In this document: one piece after another, positions 1 through 4,925 of the stretch | Layout of the letters: each line of letters opens with the position of its first letter | Position numbering within the stretch: position 1 is the stretch's first letter | Translations under genes and position numbers: made by a program | Assembly: GCA_023445705.1 (NCBI GenBank) | Contig: JAEXKM010000127.1 | Coordinates: forward strand, 1 to 5,449 | From: Pseudomonadota bacterium | GTDB lineage: Bacteria > Pseudomonadota > Alphaproteobacteria > Caulobacterales > Caulobacteraceae | Direction of reading: 5' to 3' | Length of the DNA: 5,449 nucleotides | The notes under the pieces: generated by a model | Told to the model about the DNA's origin: nothing | Database searches by the model: none | What the model saw: the letters and a program-made list of their open reading frames with translations, nothing else

Positions 1-735
1 ATGCGGCAGTGCGCCGACCAGATCAAGAAGCTCAGCCTGGAGCTCGGCGGCAACGCGCCGTTCATCGTCTTCGATGACGCCGACGTGGCCCTGGCCGTCG
101 AGGGGGTCATGGCCAGCAAGTTCCGCAATGCGGGCCAGACCTGCGTCTGCGCCAACCGCATCCTGGTGCAGGCGGGCGTGCACGACGCCTTCGTCGCCGC
201 CTTGGTCGCGGCCGTCCGCGCACTAAAGGTCGGCGACGGCTTTGCGGAAGGGGCGACCATCGGGCCGCTGATCAACGCCGCCGCCGTCGCCAAGGTCGAC
301 GATCATCTGAACGACGCGCTGGCCGGCGGGGCGCGGATCGTGGGCGAGACGAGCGGGGAATTCGACCCGGCGAGGTTCTCGCGGCCCACTGTCCTGACGG
401 GGGCGACTGCAGAGATGCGCCTGGCCCAGGAGGAGACCTTTGGCCCGCTGGCGCCGGTTTTCGTCTTCGAGACGGAGGCGCAGGCGGTGGCGATGGCCAA
501 CGCCACGCCCTTCGGGCTCGCCAGCTACTTCTACACGCGCGACATCGACCGGGCCTGGCGCGTCGCCGAGCAGCTGGACTTCGGCATGGTCGCGCTGAAC
601 ACCGGCTCGATCGCGATGGAGATGGCCCCGTTCGGCGGGGTGAAGCAGTCCGGCCTCGGCCGCGAGGGCGGGCGTGAAGGCATCGAGGAATATCTGGAGA
701 CCAAGGCGTTCCACTGGGGCGGCCTGAGGCTCTGA
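1..735 (+). CDS. gabD: NAD(P)-dependent succinate-semialdehyde dehydrogenase, C-terminal half (5' end outside window)
   Basis: Aldehyde dehydrogenase family enzyme that oxidises succinate semialdehyde (or a similar omega-semialdehyde) to the dicarboxylate in the cytoplasm, the last step of GABA-type catabolism. The visible 244 residues begin just before the catalytic glutamate motif LELGGNAPF (Glu14). The nucleophile follows in NAGQTCVCANR (Cys48), with the double-cysteine CVC pattern typical of GabD. EETFGPLAP (residues 144-152), which contacts the cofactor, and PFGGVKQSGLGREGG (210-224) close the domain. GabD proteins are about 480 residues, so roughly the N-terminal half, including the Rossmann part, lies upstream. 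The ATG at position 1 aligns with an internal methionine in the family and is not a start codon. It ends 20 bases before the malate/tartrate dehydrogenase, suggesting one transcript. The family is very secure; the exact aldehyde is inferred. Confidence 0.93.
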   Translation: MRQCADQIKKLSLELGGNAPFIVFDDADVALAVEGVMASKFRNAGQTCVCANRILVQAGVHDAFVAALVAAVRALKVGDGFAEGATIGPLINAAAVAKVDDHLNDALAGGARIVGETSGEFDPARFSRPTVLTGATAEMRLAQEETFGPLAPVFVFETEAQAVAMANATPFGLASYFYTRDIDRAWRVAEQLDFGMVALNTGSIAMEMAPFGGVKQSGLGREGGREGIEEYLETKAFHWGGLRL

Positions 736-740
736 GCGAC

Positions 741-745
741 AGGAG
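741..745 (+). promoter_or_regulatory. Shine-Dalgarno site for the malate/tartrate dehydrogenase
   Basis: AGGAG sits ten bases before the ATG at 756, in the 20-base gap after gabD. The spacing is slightly long but acceptable, and no better start lies nearby. It supports the 756 start and independent re-initiation within a shared transcript. Confidence 0.6.
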
Positions 746-755
746 CAAGCTCAGC

Positions 756-1832
756 ATGAACGGCAACCGCAGTTACCGCATCGCGGTCATCCCCGGCGAC
801 GGCATCGGCCAGGAGGTCGTGCCCCAAGGGGTGCGCGCGCTCGAGGCCGCCGCCAAGGCCTACGGGTTCGAGGTGAAGCAGGAGTGGCACGACTTCGCCA
901 ACTGCGACTACTACGCCAGGCACGGCGCGATGATGCCCGAGGACTGGAAGGCGCAGATCGGCGACGTCGATGCGATCTTCTTCGGCGCCGTCGGCTGGCC
1001 CGAGACCGTGCCTGACCACATCTCGCTGTGGGGATCGCTGATCCAGTTTCGGCGGGAGTACGATCTCTATGTGAACCTGCGCCCAGCGCGGCTGATGCAG
1101 GGGGTGCCCTGTCCGCTGGCGGGCCGGGAGCCGGGCGACATCGACATGATGATCGTGCGCGAGAACACCGAGGGCGAATACTCGGCGATCGGCGGCGTGG
1201 CCTTCCCTGGCACGCCGCGGGAGTTCGTGCTGCAGGAGACGGTGATGACCCGCCTGGGCACCGAGCGCATCCTGAAGTACGCATTCGAGCTGGCGCAGAA
1301 GCGGCCGCGTCGCAAGCTGACCTCGGCCACCAAATCCAACGGCATCGCCATAACCATGCCCTGGTGGGACGCTCGCGTGGAAGAGATGGCCAAGGCCTAT
1401 CCCGACGTCTCCACCGACAAGTACCACATCGACATTCTGGCCGCGCAGTTCGTCATGAACCCCCAGCGTTTCGACGTGGTGGTGGCCTCCAACCTGTTCG
1501 GCGACATCTTGTCGGACCTGGGCCCGGCCTGCACCGGCACCATCGGCATCGCCCCCTGCGGCAACATCAATCCCGACCGCTCGATCCCGTCGGTTTTCGA
1601 GCCGGTACACGGATCAGCGCCCGATATCGCCGGGCAGGGGATCGCCAATCCGATCGGCCAGATCTGGTCGGCGGCCATGATGCTGGACCACCTGGGCGAG
1701 GCCGAGGCCGCCGCCGCCATCGTTGGCGGCATCGAGCGCACACTGGCCGAACCGACCCTGCGGACCCGTGATCTGGGCGGCCAGGCGAGCCTGGAAACGT
1801 GCGGCAGGGCGGTGGCCGAGGCCATCGGCTGA
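756..1832 (+). CDS. dmlA: D-malate / tartrate dehydrogenase (decarboxylating), isocitrate/isopropylmalate dehydrogenase family
   Basis: Cytoplasmic NAD-dependent beta-decarboxylating dehydrogenase of 358 residues, close to the usual 355-365. Family members oxidise D-malate to pyruvate and CO2 and also act on tartrate and related 2-hydroxy acids. Motifs in order: IPGDGIG near the N-terminus (residues 12-18); FGAVGWPETVPDHISLWGSL, the subgroup signature; substrate arginines Arg99 and Arg109 in RREYDLYVNLRPAR; Arg135 in VRENTEGEYS; catalytic lysine Lys193 in TSATKSNG; metal-binding Asp226, Asp250 and Asp254 in HIDIL and LFGDILSD; and EPVHGSAPDIAG in the NAD pocket. WPETVPDHISLWGS and VRENTEGEYS closely resemble E. 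coli DmlA and TtuC, rather than LeuB or isocitrate dehydrogenase. It lies 20 bases after gabD and is followed at once by a long inverted repeat. D-malate versus tartrate preference cannot be decided from sequence. Confidence 0.93.
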   Translation: MNGNRSYRIAVIPGDGIGQEVVPQGVRALEAAAKAYGFEVKQEWHDFANCDYYARHGAMMPEDWKAQIGDVDAIFFGAVGWPETVPDHISLWGSLIQFRREYDLYVNLRPARLMQGVPCPLAGREPGDIDMMIVRENTEGEYSAIGGVAFPGTPREFVLQETVMTRLGTERILKYAFELAQKRPRRKLTSATKSNGIAITMPWWDARVEEMAKAYPDVSTDKYHIDILAAQFVMNPQRFDVVVASNLFGDILSDLGPACTGTIGIAPCGNINPDRSIPSVFEPVHGSAPDIAGQGIANPIGQIWSAAMMLDHLGEAEAAAAIVGGIERTLAEPTLRTRDLGGQASLETCGRAVAEAIG

Positions 1833-1837
1833 AGGCC

Positions 1838-1899
1838 TTCGGCGCGCGAAGCAGAATCTGCTGTGGCTTCACCGCAAACGACACAGCCCGCGCGCCGAA
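1838..1899 (+). repeat. Long inverted repeat with alternative inner stems after dmlA
   Basis: An 11-bp perfect inverted repeat begins six bases after the dmlA stop: TTCGGCGCGCG at 1838-1848 pairs with CGCGCGCCGAA at 1889-1899. The 40-base interior can form either AGCAG/CTGCT (1850-1854 with 1858-1862) or GCTGTG/CACAGC (1860-1865 with 1882-1887). The two share bases and cannot coexist. No T-run follows, so it is not a standard intrinsic terminator. It may stabilise the 3' end, act in factor-dependent termination, or sit in the leader of the aminotransferase gene. Confidence 0.6.
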
Positions 1900-1919
1900 C
1901 CTTTCAAAACGAACACTCC

Positions 1920-1936
1920 GGCGGGCGGCGCCCGCC
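1920..1936 (+). repeat. Compact GC hairpin in the aminotransferase leader
   Basis: GGCGGGC (1920-1926) pairs perfectly with GCCCGCC (1930-1936) around a three-base GGC loop. It ends 20 bases before the aminotransferase Shine-Dalgarno sequence, so it would form in a transcript reading in from dmlA, or in the 5' leader if a promoter lies in 1900-1920. Only TAGTCTTCC follows, so it is a poor intrinsic terminator. Short GC stems also occur by chance in such DNA. Confidence 0.4.
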
Positions 1937-1955
1937 TAGTCTTCCGCCATAGAGC

Positions 1956-1960
1956 AAGGA
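1956..1960 (+). promoter_or_regulatory. Shine-Dalgarno site for the aminotransferase
   Basis: AAGGA lies six bases before the ATG at 1967, with good spacing. It fixes the start, and the protein N-terminus from there (MPTNSLIELDRDHLIHPV) matches the usual beginning of this aminotransferase subgroup. Confidence 0.75.
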
Positions 1961-1966
1961 CTGCGG

Positions 1967-3346
1967 ATGCCCACCAACTCCCTCATCGAACTCGATCGCG
2001 ACCATCTGATCCATCCCGTGACCTCCTGGGTCGGGCATGAGCAGCGAGGGGTGACGGTCATCAATTCCGCGCAGGGGGTCTATCTGACGGATCGGGAGGG
2101 TCGGACCCTGCTGGACGCCTTTGCGGGGCTGTGGTGCGTGAACGTCGGCTATGGCCGTCAGAGCATCGTCGACGCCGCCGCCGAGCAGATGGCGCGGCTG
2201 CCTTATGCGACCGGATATTTCAGCTTCGGCAGCGAGCCGGCGATCCTGCTGGCTGCGCGGTTGGCCGAACTGGCGCCCGGCGACCTCAACCACGTCTTCT
2301 TCACCCTTGGCGGCTCCGACGCCGTGGACAGCGCGCTGCGTTTCGTCCGCTACCACTCCAATGTGACGGGACGGCCAGAGAAGAAGCACATCATCGCCCT
2401 GGACAAGGGCTACCACGGCTCGTCCAGCACCGGGTCGGGGGTGACCGGCCTGTCGGCGTTCCACCTGAATTTCGACGTGCCGCTGCCGACGCAGCATCAT
2501 ATCCCGGCGGCCTATCCGTACCGCAGCCCGCACCAGGGGGACGACGCGGCGATCATCGCCGACTCCGTCGCGGCCCTGCGGGCGAAAGTGGAGGAACTGG
2601 GCGCCGACAAGGTGGCGGCCTTTTTCTGCGAGCCGATCCAGGGTTCGGCGGGCGTGATCGTTCCGCCGATGGGATGGCTGGCGGCCATGCGTGAGACCTG
2701 CCGCGAGCTTGGCCTTCTGTTCATCGCCGACGAGGTGATCACTGGCTTTGGCCGCACCGGCCCGCTGTTCGGCTGCGAGCACGAGGCGGTGGTTCCCGAC
2801 CTGATGACCATCGCCAAGGGGCTGACCGCCGGATACAGCCCGATGGGCGCGGTCATGCTTTCCGAGCGTTTTTATCGGGAGATCGCGGACAACGCGCCGA
2901 AGGGGACCGCGATCGGCCATGGCCTGACCTACTCCGGTCACCCGGTCAGCGCCGCGGTCGGGCTGGAGGTCCTGCGCCTCTACACCGAAGGCGGCATCCT
3001 GGAGAACGGCCAGGAGGTCGGCGCCTATTTCTGCGAGCGCCTGGCGGGCCTGGCGGACCACCCGCTGGTGGGCGATGTCCGGGCGCGCGGCCTGCTGGCC
3101 GGGGTCGAGCTCGTCACCAGCAAGCGCAACAAGACCAAGCCCGACCCGGCGCTGAAACTGCCTGAGCTTCTGGCCGCCAAGGGCTATGAGAACCGCCTGA
3201 TCTTCCGGGCCTTCACGGATGGCGTGGCCGGCTTTGCGCCGCCGCTCTGCTGCACCCGGGACGAGATCGATCTTATCGTCGAGCGCTTCGAGCGCACCCT
3301 CGACGACACGCTGGACATCAAGGAGATCCGGAATGCGATTGACTGA
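1967..3346 (+). CDS. Class III PLP-dependent aminotransferase (omega-aminotransferase, 'aspartate aminotransferase family')
   Basis: Cytoplasmic fold-type I PLP enzyme of 459 residues, full length for the class III family. It is expected to move the terminal amino group of an omega-amino acid or diamine to a keto acid such as pyruvate, leaving a semialdehyde. Landmarks: FAGLWCVNVGYG near residue 50; GGSDAVDSA (from Gly115), which holds the PLP phosphate; YHGSSS with Tyr149 stacking on the PLP ring; EPIQGS with Glu222; DEVITGFGRTG with Asp255 binding the pyridine nitrogen; and Lys284 in TIAKGLTAGYSPMGAV as the Schiff-base lysine, 29 residues after the aspartate as usual. The C-terminus reads VGDVRARGLLAGVEL, then the RAFTDGVAGFAPPLCCT substrate wall. 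GSDAVDS replaces the commoner GSEAN, a feature of the subgroup that includes putrescine-, beta-alanine- and diaminobutyrate-linked enzymes. Its neighbours fit amino-acid catabolism, with GabD as a likely downstream partner. The donor is not determinable here. Confidence 0.92.
   Translation: MPTNSLIELDRDHLIHPVTSWVGHEQRGVTVINSAQGVYLTDREGRTLLDAFAGLWCVNVGYGRQSIVDAAAEQMARLPYATGYFSFGSEPAILLAARLAELAPGDLNHVFFTLGGSDAVDSALRFVRYHSNVTGRPEKKHIIALDKGYHGSSSTGSGVTGLSAFHLNFDVPLPTQHHIPAAYPYRSPHQGDDAAIIADSVAALRAKVEELGADKVAAFFCEPIQGSAGVIVPPMGWLAAMRETCRELGLLFIADEVITGFGRTGPLFGCEHEAVVPDLMTIAKGLTAGYSPMGAVMLSERFYREIADNAPKGTAIGHGLTYSGHPVSAAVGLEVLRLYTEGGILENGQEVGAYFCERLAGLADHPLVGDVRARGLLAGVELVTSKRNKTKPDPALKLPELLAAKGYENRLIFRAFTDGVAGFAPPLCCTRDEIDLIVERFERTLDDTLDIKEIRNAID
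3320..3325 (+). promoter_or_regulatory. Shine-Dalgarno site inside the aminotransferase end, deciding the HAD start
   Basis: AAGGAG lies seven bases before the ATG at 3333, within the last codons of the aminotransferase. It selects 3333 over the earlier in-frame ATG at 3219. The 38 residues that start would add are only the aminotransferase sequence read in another frame. Confidence 0.8.
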
Positions 3347-4064
3347 CTTCAAGGCCCTCACGTTCGACTGCTACGGCACGTTGATCGACTGGGAGTCGGG
3401 GATGGTCGATGCGCTGTCCTCCCTGGTGGAGCGCGCCAATCGTCCCCTCAGCCGCAACGAAATCCTCGAGGCGCACGCGCGGCACGAGTCCCAGCAACAG
3501 GCCCAGACGCCGACCCGGCTCTACCGGGATCTTCTGCCGGTGGTCTACAAGCGCCTGGCCGAGGAGTGGGGCGTCATCGTCAGCGTTGACGAGTGCGAGG
3601 CCTACGGCCTTTCGGTCCGCAATTGGCCTGCTTTCCCGGACTCCCCGGGCGCGCTGCAGTACCTCAAGAAGTACTTCAAGCTCATCATTCTCTCGAACGT
3701 GGACAACCGCACGTTCGCGCACAGCAATCAGAAATTGGCGGTGTCTTTCGACGCCATCTACACCGCTGAAGACATCGGCAGCTACAAGCCCGCCGACGCC
3801 AATTTCGCGTACATGTTGAGCCACATAGGCGACCTTGGCCTGCAGAAGTCAGATGTGCTTCACACCGCCGAAAGCCTGTTCCATGATCACGCGCCCGCCA
3901 ATCGCCACGGGCTGGCCGGCTGCTGGATTCACCGCCGCTACACCGACGAGGGATTCGGCGCGACCATGCCTCCGGGAGATACGCCGGCCTATAATTTCCG
4001 CTTCACCTCGATGGCTGATCTGGTCAAAGCCCACCAAGAGGAGCTGCGCGCCGGATACGCCTGA
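3333..4064 (+). CDS. HAD-superfamily hydrolase (labelled 'haloacid dehalogenase type II' by homology; probably not a dehalogenase)
   Basis: Soluble HAD hydrolase of 243 residues with a small alpha-helical cap, the usual size for the L-2-haloacid dehalogenase-like branch. Motif I is LTFDCYGTLIDWE with nucleophile Asp12. Motif II is Ser121 in IILSNVDN. Motif III is Lys152 in YKPADANF. Motif IV is HTAESLFHDHAPAN with Asp185. Known L-2-haloacid dehalogenases have SNG(S/N) at motif II and SSNxxD at motif IV; here these are SNVDN and AESLFHD. I infer activity on an ester, a phosphate or an unknown small molecule rather than a haloacid. The gene overlaps the aminotransferase by 14 bases and has its own strong Shine-Dalgarno sequence, so the two are probably translated together. 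The HAD protein may process the aminotransferase's substrate or product, or repair a side product such as a modified PLP adduct; this is speculation. Confidence 0.85.
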   Translation: MRLTDFKALTFDCYGTLIDWESGMVDALSSLVERANRPLSRNEILEAHARHESQQQAQTPTRLYRDLLPVVYKRLAEEWGVIVSVDECEAYGLSVRNWPAFPDSPGALQYLKKYFKLIILSNVDNRTFAHSNQKLAVSFDAIYTAEDIGSYKPADANFAYMLSHIGDLGLQKSDVLHTAESLFHDHAPANRHGLAGCWIHRRYTDEGFGATMPPGDTPAYNFRFTSMADLVKAHQEELRAGYA

Positions 4065-4083
4065 CCATTACAGTTCGAACGCC

Positions 4084-4578
4084 ATGTACAAGCCCCCTAA
4101 ACTCGATCGTATCGACATCAACATCCTGGCCGAGCTCCAGAAGAGCGGCCGGATGACGAACTCTCAGTTGGCCGATCGGGTGGGGCTTTCCGCGAGCCCG
4201 TGCCTGGCGCGCGTGAAGCGGCTGGAGGACGGAGGCTTCATCACCGGATACGGAGCCTCCATCAACCTGGCCAAGCTTGGCTCAGTGCAGATCGTGTTCG
4301 CCTCGGTGACCCTGAGCGACCACCGTCTGCCCGACTTCATGAAGTTCGAGCAGGGCATCGGCGACATCGAGGAGATCGTCGACTGCCATCTGGTCAGCGG
4401 CGGCTTCGACTACATGCTGAAGTTCTACGTGCGGAACGTGGCGCACTATCAGGACGTCATCGAGAAGATCCTCGAACGCAACATCGGGGTGGCGAAGTAC
4501 TTCTCGTACATCGTTATCAAGAGCCCGATCGCGCGCAGTCACGCGCCGGTGAAGATGCTGGCCAACACGCCGATCTGA
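4084..4578 (+). CDS. Lrp/AsnC-family transcriptional regulator
   Basis: DNA-binding regulator of 164 residues, normal for the family. The N-terminal winged helix-turn-helix covers about residues 6-56 (LDRIDINILAELQKSGRMTN, then QLADRVGLSASPCLARVKRLEDGGFITGY, with the recognition helix around 36-48). The RAM effector domain covers about 68-150. It includes HLVSGGFDYMLKF (102-114), the usual ligand-responsive turn, and ends in KYFSYIVIKSPI. These proteins form dimers or octamers and respond to amino acids or related metabolites. The gene is 19 bases after the HAD stop, on the same strand, and precedes a terminator-like hairpin, so it looks like the last gene of the aminotransferase unit. No clear Shine-Dalgarno sequence precedes ATG 4084 and no alternative start is in frame nearby, so translation may depend on coupling. 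It probably controls this cluster. The KSPI-ending tail resembles, from memory, regulators near ectoine degradation genes. Confidence 0.93.
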   Translation: MYKPPKLDRIDINILAELQKSGRMTNSQLADRVGLSASPCLARVKRLEDGGFITGYGASINLAKLGSVQIVFASVTLSDHRLPDFMKFEQGIGDIEEIVDCHLVSGGFDYMLKFYVRNVAHYQDVIEKILERNIGVAKYFSYIVIKSPIARSHAPVKMLANTPI

Positions 4579-4607
4579 CGATCGCCGCCACGTACCGCGC
4601 TACAGTC

Positions 4608-4640
4608 CAACCGGCCCTCGATCAACTCGACGGCCGGTTG
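4608..4640 (+). terminator. Probable transcription terminator after the Lrp/AsnC gene
   Basis: CAACCGGCC (4608-4616) pairs perfectly with GGCCGGTTG (4632-4640). After one C-C mismatch the interior adds a TCGA/TCGA stem (4618-4621 with 4627-4630) and a five-base loop. The hairpin begins 30 bases past the stop at 4578 and is followed by TTCTCGT, a weak T-rich tail. Position and stem strength favour a terminator; the short tail keeps confidence moderate. Confidence 0.65.
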
Positions 4641-4857
4641 TTCTCGTGGGTCATTTCTACCCAAATTGAGAACCATTTCGCACTGCTTTGGCGAGCAGTC
4701 TTCTAGAGAAATTTCGTGCCCATCGGCGGTAGCTTTTACTGCGTGGAACGGCGTTTTCGGAAGAACTTGTCGAATTTGAGCCTGGGTGGTTCCGGCAATC
4801 ACTTGGGCACTAGTTGCTTCGCTAAGTCGTGATACGCTTGTCATATCGGGAAAACAT

Positions 4858-4904
4858 TCCGGACTGGGGCATAAACGGAGGAAAAAATACCTCCGAGGTC
4901 CGGA
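4858..4904 (+). repeat. Nested inverted repeats in the leader of the TonB-dependent receptor
   Basis: An inner perfect hairpin CGGAGG (4876-4881) / CCTCCG (4890-4895) has an AAAAAATA loop. It is flanked by TCCGGAC (4858-4864) and GTCCGGA (4898-4904), which also pair. The inner left arm contains GGAGG, a strong Shine-Dalgarno sequence, which would be hidden in the stem. The first ATG of the receptor is 44 bases further on. It may be an RNA control element, an operator, or chance. Confidence 0.5.
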
Positions 4905-4925
4905 GCCTTTCTGTTCGCATTCGAG

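Larger units (their letters stand above)
4579..4925. other. 347-base intergenic region between the Lrp gene and the receptor
   Basis: No supportable gene lies here. From about 4641 the base composition is clearly more AT-rich than the coding DNA on both sides, as expected of a control region. It holds the terminator-like hairpin (4608-4640), a small inverted repeat ACTGCT/AGCAGT (4682-4687 with 4694-4699), an 8-base palindrome GAAATTTC (4708-4715), and the nested repeat in the receptor leader (4858-4904). I looked for paired -35 and -10 boxes and found none with good spacing. TTGTCA at 4838-4843 is a lone -35-like match. Confidence 0.6.

Noticed and set aside
1..3. ATG at position 1 as the true start of gabD
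   Set aside because: The protein would lack the whole N-terminal half of the aldehyde dehydrogenase fold, and the methionine matches an internal position in GabD. The gene is cut by the window edge.
531..1610. 359-codon open frame on the - strand across gabD and dmlA
   Set aside because: It crosses two well-supported genes and their gap, has a low-complexity composition and shows no motif; it is a GC shadow.
3219..3332. Upstream ATG giving the HAD protein 38 extra residues
   Set aside because: The extra sequence is Ser/Arg/Ala-rich out-of-frame aminotransferase coding DNA, and a strong ribosome site marks 3333 instead.
1904..3361. 485-codon open frame on the - strand covering the whole aminotransferase gene
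   Set aside because: It mirrors a secure gene in GC-rich DNA, where antisense frames stay open by codon bias. Its protein is rich in Arg, Gly, Ala, Asp and His with no recognisable domain.
4539..4844. 101-codon open frame on the - strand in the intergenic region
   Set aside because: It overlaps the end of the Lrp gene and the terminator hairpin, and I recognise no domain in the product. It is not wholly excluded as a small gene, but nothing supports it.
4838..4875. Possible promoter with TTGTCA (4838-4843) and CATAAA (4870-4875)
   Set aside because: The spacing of 26 bases is far from the usual 16-18, and no better -10 box lies at the right distance.
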